DNA of 64,000 nt from an uncultured Clostridia bacterium (GTDB taxonomy: Bacteria; Bacillota; Clostridia; TANB77; CAG-508), in assembly GCA_934182465.1 (NCBI GenBank), contig CAKPRG010000003.1, forward strand, positions 1 to 64,000. Reading direction: 5' to 3'. Each line of letters opens with the position of its first letter. The stretch's first letter is position 1. The notes under the pieces are model-generated. The model saw only the letters and a list, made by a program, of their open reading frames with translations. It had not been told where the DNA came from and did not search any database. A program made the translations under genes and the position numbers. Below, piece after piece: positions 53,567-62,847 of the stretch.

Positions 53567-54283
53567 TTATTTTTTATATTCATTATCTATCCATGTTCCC
53601 GTATATTTATTTTTTCCTTTTGTATATGTACCTTGTCCATTAAATTTATTATTTGAAAATGTTCCATCATATATATCTCCATTAAAAAATTTGTAACTTC
53701 CTTGTCCTGACATTTTATCATCTTCCCAATTTCCTTGATATTCATCACCATTTATAAATTTATAAGTTCCTTGACCATTTCTTTTTCCATTTAAAAATTC
53801 ACCTTCATAAGTGCCTTGTTTTGGAAAAGTTAATTTTCCCTTACCACTTATTTTGTCTTCCAAGAATTCCCCCTCATATACTTCTCCTGTATTCCATTCG
53901 AATTTTCCATTACCTGACTTTTTACCATCAATTCTCTCTCCTGTATATTTTCCATTTTCTTCTGTCATTACTAATGTTATCGAATTATCTACTTTTGCTT
54001 GATTTATAGTACTCACATTATCATGATTTTTTTCAACATTATTAGTTGGAACATTTGCAAAAAAAAAAATAAATAATATTACGGCTATAATATTTCTAAA
54101 AACATTATATATTTTTATTCTGTTTACATCTTCAATTTTCCTTTCTATCATATCATTTATTGGCGGTAATAAAATAATTCCTACTACTAACATTAATGTA
54201 GCTTGAAACATAATTTGATTTACATATATTCCAAATGTAATCATAAAAAAAATTCCTATAATCCATAATATTATTCTTTTCAT
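53567..54283 (-). CDS. Membrane-anchored MORN-repeat protein
   Basis: This 238-residue protein has two or three N-terminal membrane helices (about 4-50 and 68-85) and then about six MORN repeats of 23 residues (YEGEFLEDKISGKGKLTF, YEGEFLNGKRNGQGTYKF, YQGNWEDDKMSGQGSYKF and so on) to the end. MORN domains bind lipids or proteins and act as scaffolds. It is the first gene of the Hxs operon, 12 nt before hxsA, with SD GGGGGAT. It could place the Hxs machinery at the membrane; this is inference. Confidence 0.88.
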   Translation of the reverse strand: MKRIILWIIGIFFMITFGIYVNQIMFQATLMLVVGIILLPPINDMIERKIEDVNRIKIYNVFRNIIAVILFIFFFANVPTNNVEKNHDNVSTINQAKVDNSITLVMTEENGKYTGERIDGKKSGNGKFEWNTGEVYEGEFLEDKISGKGKLTFPKQGTYEGEFLNGKRNGQGTYKFINGDEYQGNWEDDKMSGQGSYKFFNGDIYDGTFSNNKFNGQGTYTKGKNKYTGTWIDNEYKK

Positions 54284-54307
54284 TATAAATCCCCCTTATT
54301 TTATGAA

Positions 54308-54329
54308 ATTATATCATACAATTTTGTAT
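54308..54329 (-). promoter_or_regulatory. Extended -10 promoter with palindrome upstream of the Hxs operon
   Basis: On the minus strand TGATATAAT (TATAAT at 54308-54313) is an extended -10. Directly upstream lies the palindrome ATACAAAATTGTAT (54316-54329), which fills the spacer, where a repressor could act. No good -35 is seen. The predicted start, about 54301, is 18 nt before the MORN ATG. Confidence 0.5.
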
Positions 54330-54400
54330 ATGTATATCTGCTGTTTTCAATATATAAATTTGCAATACATTTCTCTATAATATGCTTTTTCAACAGTCTG

Positions 54401-54435
54401 AAGAGTAATTTTTCAATAAAAAATAACTACTCCTT
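54401..54435 (+). other. Orphan hairpin upstream of the Hxs operon
   Basis: AAGAGTAATTTTT (54401-54413) pairs with AAAAATAACTACTCCTT (54419-54435), with a few mismatches, and TTTTTAT follows on the plus strand. It resembles the terminators at 47033, 47575 and 54691, but no plus-strand gene ends here. It may be a relic. Confidence 0.4.
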
Positions 54436-54546
54436 TTTATATTATATACTATATCTTAATTTTCAAGTAGTCTACAACAAATAACAGTTAATGCATTTTT
54501 ATAAACCGGATAATAGTGAACTAATTCTAAACGATATCATTTGAAG

Positions 54547-54648
54547 TTATTCTTTATTATTTCTAAAAAATTCTTCACGTGAATTTACCAAATCCTCTAA
54601 TGCCGTATTTCCACTTAATTCTTTCTTTAAACTTATTGTTATTTTCAA
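54547..54648 (-). pseudogene. Possible gene remnant
   Basis: In the 477-bp gap 54284-54760 a 33-codon frame from TTG reads KITISLKKELSGNTALEDLV, then NSREEFFRNNKE and TAA. It looks like a natural C-terminus, but it has no SD, and an in-frame stop lies just upstream. It is probably the tail of a lost gene; chance is possible. Confidence 0.3.
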
Positions 54649-54690
54649 GAAATTTTAAATAGTATGTATCAACTAAAAAATTATAAATAA

Positions 54691-54730
54691 AAAATAGAGT
54701 AATTATCTAATAAAGTAACTACTCTATTTT
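54691..54730 (-). terminator. Terminator of the polysaccharide operon
   Basis: AAAATAGAGTAATTA (54691-54705) pairs with TAACTACTCTATTTT (54716-54730). On the minus strand TTTATT follows. It lies 31 nt past the stop of the last gene of the operon. Confidence 0.75.
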
Positions 54731-54760
54731 TTATTTATAAGGTTAACCTCATAAAATTTA

Positions 54761-55870
54761 TTATTTTTTCATATTTTCATTATCTAATATTTTCAAATTT
54801 AATAAAATATTTTTAAAAAACTTATAGCATTTAACAAATATTAGTGGAAGAAATATTCCAAATACTAGATAAATTATTGTATAAATATTATTTATAGGTA
54901 AAATCGTTGGATAGTTACTTAATACATCTTTATTTAAATCAAAAATTTGTATAATAAATATACTTGCAATTTTAAAAGCAACTATATGAAGAGCCATTAT
55001 TTCTAATGAATTATTTCCTAATATTTCAAAAAAATTACCTGTTTTCAGTTTTTGTATTTTTTTAGAAAGATAAAAAACTGCATATACTCCCAAAAATGTA
55101 TTAACAATAAGAAAATCTGGACTAAGATAAGTATTATCGTTAACTGATATAGAACCATAAAAATAATTTACACTTAATAAAATTATGGAAATAATACACA
55201 TAGTCGTATTTTCAAATTTTATTTTATCAAAATATGTTTTAGTCAGAAAACCTAAATAATATATAAATAGCATAACTAATGTATTATTGAATCTAGGAAT
55301 TGTATATCCAAATCTTGTTAAAAAGTTACCAAATATAAATAAACTTAAAAATATTAAAAATCTAGTTTTCTCATCATTCTCTTTGTTAATTTTTGTTAGA
55401 AATAAATTAATTATTAAAAATAGTATTGAGACAAAAAATAATACTACTAAAAACCATAAAGCTCCTACAATTGGCTCTCTACCAGCAAAAAATATTATTT
55501 TTATTGTTTTTACTAAGAACATCTTAAAATCTAAATATCCTATTGATTTACCAGAAATATTCTGACTAATACTATAAAAATTAATATTTATAAAAAAATT
55601 ATTTAATACTAAAAACAGCATTTCATAAAAAATATATGGTACATATAAACTTATTATTTTTCTTTTTACATATTCTTTTGGTGCTTTTAATGAATTTAAA
55701 TTAAATAAAAAACCAGATATAAAGAAAAATAAAGGTATATGAAATAAGTAAATAAAATTGCTAATATATGAATTAGAACAGTGTCCTAATACTACTAATA
55801 AAATTCCTATTCCTCTTGCAATAGATATAAATTTGTAATAATTTTTCTTATATTTTTGTTCTTTTTCCAT
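54761..55870 (-). CDS. Acyltransferase 3 family membrane protein
   Basis: This 369-residue protein has about ten helices. The motif SIARGIGILLVVLGHCSNSY carries the conserved His, and IPLFFFISGFLF follows, as in OafA/WecH-type O-acetyltransferases. It probably acetylates the surface polysaccharide made by this operon. It starts one base after the preceding stop. SD is AAAAGGAAA. It is the last gene of the cluster. Confidence 0.9.
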   Translation of the reverse strand: MEKEQKYKKNYYKFISIARGIGILLVVLGHCSNSYISNFIYLFHIPLFFFISGFLFNLNSLKAPKEYVKRKIISLYVPYIFYEMLFLVLNNFFININFYSISQNISGKSIGYLDFKMFLVKTIKIIFFAGREPIVGALWFLVVLFFVSILFLIINLFLTKINKENDEKTRFLIFLSLFIFGNFLTRFGYTIPRFNNTLVMLFIYYLGFLTKTYFDKIKFENTTMCIISIILLSVNYFYGSISVNDNTYLSPDFLIVNTFLGVYAVFYLSKKIQKLKTGNFFEILGNNSLEIMALHIVAFKIASIFIIQIFDLNKDVLSNYPTILPINNIYTIIYLVFGIFLPLIFVKCYKFFKNILLNLKILDNENMKK

Positions 55871-55871
55871 T

Positions 55872-57215
55872 TTATTTTCCTTTTTCTTCTCTTTTCATAA
55901 ATTTTTCTATAACTTCTGCTATTGCTAAACTTTCTTCCTTTTTTACACATATATTATCTACTTTATTAACAATAGAGTTTAAAAATTCTGATAGTTCATA
56001 CCTTAAGCCATCGCCATCAAATTTATAAAAATACTTTTCAGTTTTATTCATATCTTCAAATCTTACTTCAAAATACTCTGTTTTCCACCATGGAGCAGGT
56101 ACTAATATATATCCTTTGGTTCCAGAAATAATAAGTTGCCCTTCTTTTTTTACTCCAAGTCCAACTTGTGCAGTAGCAACTTTATCATCATATTTCAAAA
56201 TTGCTTTAGTATATAAATCAACATCTTTATCTCCATAGTAAGAAAAGAAATCAATATCTTTATAATTTATCCCGCATAATTTAAATATTGCAATCAACGG
56301 ATAAGTAATCAATTCCGTCACACTTCCACCGGCTTGGCTTTTATCAAACTCTCTCAAATTATAATTCGTTTCTAATTTTGTAAAAGTAGCATCAACATCT
56401 TTTATATCTCCTATAATTCCACTTTTTGCAATTGCAATTAATCTTCTAAATGCTGGTGTATATGCCGTTTTTATAGCTTCATACAATACAACATCATTTT
56501 TCTCTGCTAACTTATATAAACTTTCAATTTCATTTTGTTTTAAGCACATTGGTTTTTCGCAAATTACGTGTTTTTTATTTTCTAAAGCTTCTTTTACTAG
56601 TTCATAATGTGTTAAATGAGGCGTTGCTATATACACTGCATCAATTTGGTTTAAGAATTCTTTATAATTGCAACTATAATATTTCAAGTCATTTGTTTTG
56701 GCAAATTCTTTTATATGTTGCTCGTTTCTTCCATACACATAATCAAAGCTTATTCCACTAACATATTTAGATTCTACACACATTCTACTTGCTATTCTCC
56801 CAGCGCCAACACATCCTAGCTTTATAATTCCTCTTTCTTTATTTCTTAATTGCGTACTAGATACACCTTTTGTTCTTTCTAAATAAATAACCTCACAATA
56901 TTCTTTTAAATAATCAAATTTGCCTAGCCAATCTGATCCTATTACAAAAGTATCAACATTATATTTTTTTATGTCTTCTATTTTTTGTCCTAGATATTCT
57001 TCAACTATAATTTTATCTGCAAATCCTGATTTCTTAACGTTCTCAATTCTTTCCAATAAAGATTGTTGTACATTAAGTTTTCCTCTACTTTTATCATAAT
57101 TTTCTGATGTAATTCCTACAATTAAGTAATCTCCTTGTGCTTTTGCTCTTTTTAAAATATTAAAATGACCTTCGTGAAATAAATCAAATGTACCATATGT
57201 AATTACAGTTTTCAT
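55872..57215 (-). CDS. Fused cytidylyltransferase / Gfo-Idh-MocA oxidoreductase
   Basis: This 447-residue protein has two enzymes in one chain. Residues 1-130 are a TagD-like nucleotidyltransferase (TYGTFDLFHEGHFNIL with HxGH; ERTKGVSSTQLR near the end). Residues 135-447 are a Rossmann dehydrogenase (GCVGAGRIASRM, CEKPMCLK). Together they may make a CDP-activated polyol or reduced sugar for the teichoic-like polymer. The frame opens at 57236, but the ATG at 57215 is served by AAAAGGAG lying in the end of the flippase gene. The downstream acyltransferase starts one base after its stop. Confidence 0.88.
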   Translation of the reverse strand: MKTVITYGTFDLFHEGHFNILKRAKAQGDYLIVGITSENYDKSRGKLNVQQSLLERIENVKKSGFADKIIVEEYLGQKIEDIKKYNVDTFVIGSDWLGKFDYLKEYCEVIYLERTKGVSSTQLRNKERGIIKLGCVGAGRIASRMCVESKYVSGISFDYVYGRNEQHIKEFAKTNDLKYYSCNYKEFLNQIDAVYIATPHLTHYELVKEALENKKHVICEKPMCLKQNEIESLYKLAEKNDVVLYEAIKTAYTPAFRRLIAIAKSGIIGDIKDVDATFTKLETNYNLREFDKSQAGGSVTELITYPLIAIFKLCGINYKDIDFFSYYGDKDVDLYTKAILKYDDKVATAQVGLGVKKEGQLIISGTKGYILVPAPWWKTEYFEVRFEDMNKTEKYFYKFDGDGLRYELSEFLNSIVNKVDNICVKKEESLAIAEVIEKFMKREEKGK

Positions 57216-57222
57216 TTTAGTA

Positions 57223-58668
57223 TTACTCCTTTTCAAATTTTATTTTATTATATAATCCATTCAGCTTACTAAAAACTTTTTTTAATATTTGCATAATATA
57301 TTCTTTGTTTATCCAAACTAAATACAAAGTTATAAATAATAAATATAATATTTGTACATAAACAATTTTTACATAATAAATTATTATTGTAAAAATTAAT
57401 AAACTAAATAATTTAAAATACATTTTTAAATTATATTTTATTTTTACATATTTTCTAATATTTATTTGTCTAATAATAGCAATTACCACATAAGAAATCA
57501 AAGTCGAAATAGCAGCCATATATAACTTAAATTTTGATATAAATAAGTAATTTAGTATAATATTTACTAAAGCTCCAAACATTGTACTAATAGCTGAACT
57601 TTTAGTATCCATTTTAGCTACTAAAACCCCACCTTGTAAGATAGTTAAAGCATTTATAATGTTTGCTACTAATAGGATTGTAATATATTGATATGCATTT
57701 TCATATGAATTGTCTATAAAAAATTTAAATATGATAAACATACTAGCCATTATTTCAATGCAAACAGATATAGTTATTTTCATTATATTATTAAATATTT
57801 TTGAAAAGAATTCATCTCTATCTGGTGAATTTATATTTATTGAAGCGCTTTCTTGCCAAGATAAATTTATAATAGAAAAAATGCTTGATAAAATATTAGA
57901 AAATTTACTAGCAACAGCATAAATTCCATTAGCACTAGCATTGATAAAAAATTTAATCATCATTCTATCTGAAACATTAACAATCCACCATGACAAACCA
58001 TCTGGAATCATCGGTAACGTATATTTTAGCATTTTGAGCATTTCTTTTTTATCTATATTTCCATTAATATATTTATATATTTTCCCTCTAAATATAATAA
58101 AAATACTACACATAAAGTTTGATATTATTGTAGCAAGAAGAATTGCTTCTCCTCTCATTTTTAATCCTATAAATAAGATTAATGTACCAATAATATTAAT
58201 TACTCCTACTATTATACATGAAATAGCATATCCAATATTATCGCCTATACCTCTTAATAATTGCATCAAATTATTAGATATAACTACTACTAATATATTA
58301 AAATAAATATATTTATTATATGGTATATTAATATATTGGCAAATAATTGCATAAATAATTGAAAAAATAATTAAAAGCAAAATAGTTAAGAAACAACCAT
58401 TGGAAATAACTTTCTTTTTTCTCTCCTCATTTTTTCTTTCGTTTACTAAAAACCTAAAAAACATTGAGTCAAGTCTCATAGAAATTATAGGAACTAATAA
58501 TAAAATATAAGTTTGTATTAAATCAATTGTACCATATTCTTCTGTACTTAAATAAAACGTATATAATATTAATAATATTAAAGATATAAACTGTGTACAA
58601 AATTTTCCTAAAAATATAATAATCGTATTTTTTATTAATTCCAAAGTTTTATTATTATGTGTTTCCAT
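57223..58668 (-). CDS. wzx: Polysaccharide flippase (Wzx/MATE-like)
   Basis: This membrane protein of about 481 residues has 12-14 helices. The N-terminus (TIIIFLGKFCTQFISLILLILYTFYLSTEEYGTIDLIQTY) and the MIPDGLSWWIVNVSDRMMI block are typical of PST-family O-unit flippases. It moves lipid-linked repeat units across the membrane. I start at the ATG at 58668 (AAAGGAAG before it) rather than the upstream ATG at 58689. It overlaps the preceding gene by 14 nt. Confidence 0.9.
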   Translation of the reverse strand: METHNNKTLELIKNTIIIFLGKFCTQFISLILLILYTFYLSTEEYGTIDLIQTYILLLVPIISMRLDSMFFRFLVNERKNEERKKKVISNGCFLTILLLIIFSIIYAIICQYINIPYNKYIYFNILVVVISNNLMQLLRGIGDNIGYAISCIIVGVINIIGTLILFIGLKMRGEAILLATIISNFMCSIFIIFRGKIYKYINGNIDKKEMLKMLKYTLPMIPDGLSWWIVNVSDRMMIKFFINASANGIYAVASKFSNILSSIFSIINLSWQESASININSPDRDEFFSKIFNNIMKITISVCIEIMASMFIIFKFFIDNSYENAYQYITILLVANIINALTILQGGVLVAKMDTKSSAISTMFGALVNIILNYLFISKFKLYMAAISTLISYVVIAIIRQINIRKYVKIKYNLKMYFKLFSLLIFTIIIYYVKIVYVQILYLLFITLYLVWINKEYIMQILKKVFSKLNGLYNKIKFEKE

Positions 58669-59842
58669 TTTCTTCCTTTCTGCTTTCATTCATTTTTATC
58701 TGTTTTTCTATTCTTTCTGCTATACTTTTTGAAGCATGTCCTGTTTCATTTAATCCTATCTTCCTTTTAAATTCTTTATAATTTTCTAAATATTGATTAC
58801 TATATATGTTCTTTTCAATTTTATTTAGTAAATCTTCATTATTATATGCAACTATAAATGGAAGATTTTCAATATCAAAATACATTCCTCTTTCTTTGTT
58901 ATATTCTTTTAAATCTTTTACATATAAAATAACATTTTTATTAATTATCATTGCATCAAACATAATAGATGAATAATCCGTAATAACTATATCTGCTAAT
59001 AATATAAGCTCTGCTATGTCCAAATTCTTTATTTCTTCTATCTTGATTTTGTCACATTTATTTTCTTGTTGATATTTATTTGTATATAAATAATTTGGAT
59101 GAAATTTAACACAAGCTAACCATTTTTGATTTGTAATTTCTTCTAGTTTATTTATCATTTCTTGTAAATCAATATCATATGGATCATTTTCATAATTTTC
59201 TCTAAACGTTGGTGCATATAATATTAATTTAACATCTTTATTTATATTTAATTTTTTATATAATTCTTCTTTATTAAACTTGCCATTTATTAGTAAATCA
59301 TTTTTTGGTGTACCTTCTTCAATTATTTCACCATAATAATCAAAAGCTGTCTTGCATTGTTCTGAAAATATCTTATTACTAGAAACAAATAAGTCAATGT
59401 CTTTAGAATCTTTTTTTGCATCCATTATATAAGTTTTAGGCAATAATTCTTCAACATCCTTTTCAATTTTTTTCAAAGCAATACAACCATGCCATGTTTG
59501 AACATAATATTGTTTTTTCCTTTTACTTATAAAAAATTTTTTTCTTGTGTTAAATATCCAAATTTTAGAAGTAGCTAATTCATAAAAAAAGTTAAAAGTA
59601 TACATTTTTACATATCTTATATTTTTTTCTGTTTTATCTATATCTTTAATTCCCCAAACCACATCATATTCACTATTTTTATTCAATTCTTCAACTATAT
59701 ATTTTGGACTTTCTCCATATTGTTTTCCATCAAAATTCAAGCAAAATATTTTATTATTTTTTATTGGAAAAATCCAAAATAATTTATAAATAAAATTTAA
59801 AATTCTTGTTTTATACATTAATAATTTCAGATATTTTTTCAT
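58655..59842 (-). CDS. CDP-glycerol glycerophosphotransferase family (TagF/TagB-like)
   Basis: This 395-residue enzyme adds glycerol- or ribitol-phosphate to a polymer or primer. Family motifs are YVQTWHGC, ILYAPTFRENY, CVKFHPNY and IVITDYSSIMFDAMI, which form the nucleotide-polyol site with catalytic histidines. It works at the inner membrane face. Together with the fused cytidylyltransferase it implies a phosphate-containing, teichoic-like surface polymer. SD is TGGAG. It follows the preceding gene by three bases. Confidence 0.93.
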   Translation of the reverse strand: MKKYLKLLMYKTRILNFIYKLFWIFPIKNNKIFCLNFDGKQYGESPKYIVEELNKNSEYDVVWGIKDIDKTEKNIRYVKMYTFNFFYELATSKIWIFNTRKKFFISKRKKQYYVQTWHGCIALKKIEKDVEELLPKTYIMDAKKDSKDIDLFVSSNKIFSEQCKTAFDYYGEIIEEGTPKNDLLINGKFNKEELYKKLNINKDVKLILYAPTFRENYENDPYDIDLQEMINKLEEITNQKWLACVKFHPNYLYTNKYQQENKCDKIKIEEIKNLDIAELILLADIVITDYSSIMFDAMIINKNVILYVKDLKEYNKERGMYFDIENLPFIVAYNNEDLLNKIEKNIYSNQYLENYKEFKRKIGLNETGHASKSIAERIEKQIKMNESRKEENGNT

Positions 59843-59845
59843 TTT

Positions 59846-60736
59846 TTATTCTCCATTTATTATATGATAATATATTGTTGCCTTGTCAGTTGTTTCAATT
59901 CTCCTATTAAGTTTATGGAAGTTTGTTAAATTTATTAATTCTTTCCATCTATCTTCTTCATATTTATTAAGTAATTCAAATTGCATTAAGTGATTATTAA
60001 CATTAGGAAATGTTGGTATTTTTTTCCATTCTTCTTCAAATTTTTTAGTTGCCATTGAAAAAAATAGATGAAAAATATAATAATTTTTTATATACATTTC
60101 TTTTTTATAATACTCATATAATAATCTTTCTGTTAATAACAGTATATTGTTATTACTTGTAGAATATATCAACCAATTTGAAGCTCTAATTGGTAATTCT
60201 TCTTTTTGAAATAAAGATACTTCTTTAAAAACAAATAAATCCATATTCCAGAACTCTTTTTTTACTTCTCCACTTATAAAAACAGTAGCGTCGCACCATA
60301 ATCCACCATACTTATTTAATAGTCTTAATCTAATTAAATCTGAATATAAAGCATTTGGTATCATACCCTTGTTTCTTTTCTTCTCAATATAATCTGGTAA
60401 TTCAACATATTTTTTTAAATTCTCATTTGTTAATACAATTACTTGTTTATCTTTAAAATTATTTTTAATAGTTTTTATACAAGATTTTACTAATTCAGGA
60501 GCATTTTCAATTCCTTGAAGCCAACATACCCAAACATAATTAGATTTTTTTTGCATTTCTTTTTGTATTGGTTTATAATTTTCGATAACATTCTTATATT
60601 TTTTTTCCATTTTTTTATAGCAATAATTTTTATATGCCAAATCACGAATATTACTGTTTTTTACATTATTAAATAAGATTTCTCTTTTTACAAAATTTAT
60701 TCCTCTAGTAAAAAAATCATAATTTAACCTTTTCAT
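59846..60736 (-). CDS. Capsule-type glycosyltransferase (Gly_transf_sug/Caps_synth)
   Basis: This cytoplasmic glycosyltransferase is about 297 residues. Motifs YVWVCWLQGIENAPELVKSC, ALYSDLIRLRLLNKYGGLWCDATV (DxD-like CDAT) and DRW near the end place it in the mannosyl/capsular synthesis sugar-binding group. Two ATGs are adjacent. The second (60736) has the best spacing to AAAGGAG, so I use it, although the frame begins at 60754. It overlaps the Wzy gene by 20 nt. Confidence 0.9.
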   Translation of the reverse strand: MKRLNYDFFTRGINFVKREILFNNVKNSNIRDLAYKNYCYKKMEKKYKNVIENYKPIQKEMQKKSNYVWVCWLQGIENAPELVKSCIKTIKNNFKDKQVIVLTNENLKKYVELPDYIEKKRNKGMIPNALYSDLIRLRLLNKYGGLWCDATVFISGEVKKEFWNMDLFVFKEVSLFQKEELPIRASNWLIYSTSNNNILLLTERLLYEYYKKEMYIKNYYIFHLFFSMATKKFEEEWKKIPTFPNVNNHLMQFELLNKYEEDRWKELINLTNFHKLNRRIETTDKATIYYHIINGE

Positions 60737-61865
60737 CATCTTCTCCTTTATCATAAACTAATAATGAAAAAATTGTTAAATATAGCCAATAACTATATAG
60801 ACCAGCTCCTAAAAATATACTATACAATACTATTGCTAAATATATTCCATAATTATTTCTGTTAACAATTTTCTTTAATATTAATGATACATAGCAAGTT
60901 TCAATTATAGACATGAAACCATAAATTTTCAAATGCGAAAAAAATAAATTGTGCGGTGGTGTTCCTCTAAAAGGCAAATCCATTTTTTTAGAAATATTTC
61001 TTCCTAACTCTAAATAGTCCTCATTAGACATTCCTAACAATATAGTACTTGGATAATTCTGGAAACATTTTAACAAAACTATAATTGCTTGAAATCTAAA
61101 GAAATTAGAATAATCTAAAAAATTCAATAATCTACTTGTCATATTGGCCTCAGAAACAATATTGCCGGCTTTATATTGAATTATGTAAAAATTTCCTAAT
61201 AAGATTAAAACGATACTGCTTACAATTGTTAATGTTAAATATGTCGTTTTAGAAATTAAAAAATTAAAACTATCTTTTTTTATAAATTTCAACATTTTAT
61301 TTAATATCAAACAGATTATTGCTAAAAAATAAGAACGTGAAAAAGTTAAACAACCAAATAATAATGTTAATTTTCCCATAAATTTATTTTTACTCATTAA
61401 TAAACAACCTAAACAGAATATAGCTAAACCAGATTGATTAATTTCTTTTATCGCTGTAAAAGCTAATCTTCCTCTAGAATCTTGACTTCCTCTAAAATAT
61501 AAAGAATAAAGAAAAGTAAAAGCTAAACAAATATACAACATATTTGTATTTTTAGTTATTTCTATTATTTTTTCCTTTTTCTTTAGCATTCTATTCATAT
61601 ATGGAAGTATAATAAATAGCATAAAATTTATATTTTGAGAAAAAATTGTTAAAATTACTGCACTAATATTAAATAATAATTCTTTTTTTCCAATTTTTCC
61701 CTTACTAATTATCTCCATTATATACATAAAAAAGACAGAAATCATAAAAATTAATTTAGGTGCTGCATAATTTTCTTTAAAAAATATTCCTGTTGGAAAA
61801 ATATATGTGCAAAATAATACAATATAAATAATAAATTTCACATCAATATCTTTCTTTTTTTTCAT
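60717..61865 (-). CDS. wzy: O-antigen polymerase-like membrane protein
   Basis: This protein of about 382 residues has 10-12 helices and a large external loop (about 235-310) that includes PFRGTPPHNLFFSHLKIYG. The PPHNLFF pattern is typical of Wzy/O-antigen ligase-like proteins. It would join repeat units outside the membrane. The ATG at 61865 has GGAGGAGA, better than the upstream one at 61898. The last residues are EDDEKVKL. Its end overlaps the next gene. Confidence 0.82.
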   Translation of the reverse strand: MKKKKDIDVKFIIYIVLFCTYIFPTGIFFKENYAAPKLIFMISVFFMYIMEIISKGKIGKKELLFNISAVILTIFSQNINFMLFIILPYMNRMLKKKEKIIEITKNTNMLYICLAFTFLYSLYFRGSQDSRGRLAFTAIKEINQSGLAIFCLGCLLMSKNKFMGKLTLLFGCLTFSRSYFLAIICLILNKMLKFIKKDSFNFLISKTTYLTLTIVSSIVLILLGNFYIIQYKAGNIVSEANMTSRLLNFLDYSNFFRFQAIIVLLKCFQNYPSTILLGMSNEDYLELGRNISKKMDLPFRGTPPHNLFFSHLKIYGFMSIIETCYVSLILKKIVNRNNYGIYLAIVLYSIFLGAGLYSYWLYLTIFSLLVYDKGEDDEKVKL

Positions 61866-61878
61866 ATCTCCTCCAAAT

Positions 61879-62847
61879 TTAATATTTAATTTTTTCATAA
61901 AAATTCCATGCTTTTAAATAAACTTTATAATTAATTAATAACAAAACACAAGCTATCTTGTCTCTTGTATCAAATTTCGAATTAAATAAAATATTTTTTT
62001 TATATTTTTTTATATAATTAATTAAATCTTTTTTTAAATTTTCATTTTCAAAATCTTGAGGTATCTGTCTTAATACATTAAATCTAGCATATACTCTTCT
62101 TCTTAAAATAACATCATACAAATTTGGATATTTTTTTTCTAAAAAGTCACACATTTCATCAGTTAAATATATCATGTCTAATTTTTTTTCATTAAAAGAA
62201 CTATACATTATTGAACCATTTCTTTTCAAATAAAAATATTCTGAATTACTTCCATAAGCTATATATTCAACTTTATTTATTAACTTATAAGTTGTTCCAT
62301 TATCTTCACATAATTTACCTTTTGGGTATCTAACATCTTTAAATAAAGATATATCATATAACTTAGCCCATGCAGATACAGAAAAACCTTCCTCTTTTAA
62401 CATACGTTCAAAAGTTTCTTCTTTATTCATTAACTTTTCATCATAATTTTTTCCATAATTTATTTTTTTTCCATTTTCAGTTAAAATAGTATATGCACAT
62501 ACGGAAACTTGTGTATTGTATTTTTTTAATAAATAATATAAATATTCAAGATATGTATCTTCTACAAAATCATCTGAATCAATAAATGTAATATATTTTC
62601 CTAAAGCAATATCTATACCAGCATTTCTAGCATCAGAAAGTCCACCATTTTCCTTATGTATAACTCTTACTTTTTTTTCATTTAAATATTTATCACAAAT
62701 TTTACCAGAATTATCTGTAGATCCATCATCAACTAATATCAACTCATAATTTCTATAAGTTTGTTGCAATATTGTTTCGATACATTTTACTAGATATTTT
62801 TCTACATTATAAACTGGTACAATTACTGAAATTAAATCATTTTCCAA
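61879..62847 (-). CDS. Glycosyltransferase family 2
   Basis: This 322-residue GT-A enzyme starts SVIVPVYNVEKYLVKCIETI, has the LVDDGSTDNSG and ITFIDSDDFVE (DxD) blocks, and shows NGGLSDARNAG between them. It transfers a sugar to the lipid-linked unit at the cytoplasmic face. The start is TTG at 62847 with AGGAAA just before. It overlaps the upstream gene by 11 nt. Sugar specificity cannot be read. Confidence 0.95.
   Translation of the reverse strand: MENDLISVIVPVYNVEKYLVKCIETILQQTYRNYELILVDDGSTDNSGKICDKYLNEKKVRVIHKENGGLSDARNAGIDIALGKYITFIDSDDFVEDTYLEYLYYLLKKYNTQVSVCAYTILTENGKKINYGKNYDEKLMNKEETFERMLKEEGFSVSAWAKLYDISLFKDVRYPKGKLCEDNGTTYKLINKVEYIAYGSNSEYFYLKRNGSIMYSSFNEKKLDMIYLTDEMCDFLEKKYPNLYDVILRRRVYARFNVLRQIPQDFENENLKKDLINYIKKYKKNILFNSKFDTRDKIACVLLLINYKVYLKAWNFYEKIKY

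Noticed and set aside
53580..53960. Periodic DNA in the MORN gene
   Set aside because: The 69-bp period is the 23-residue MORN repeat in a single open frame, not a DNA repeat element.
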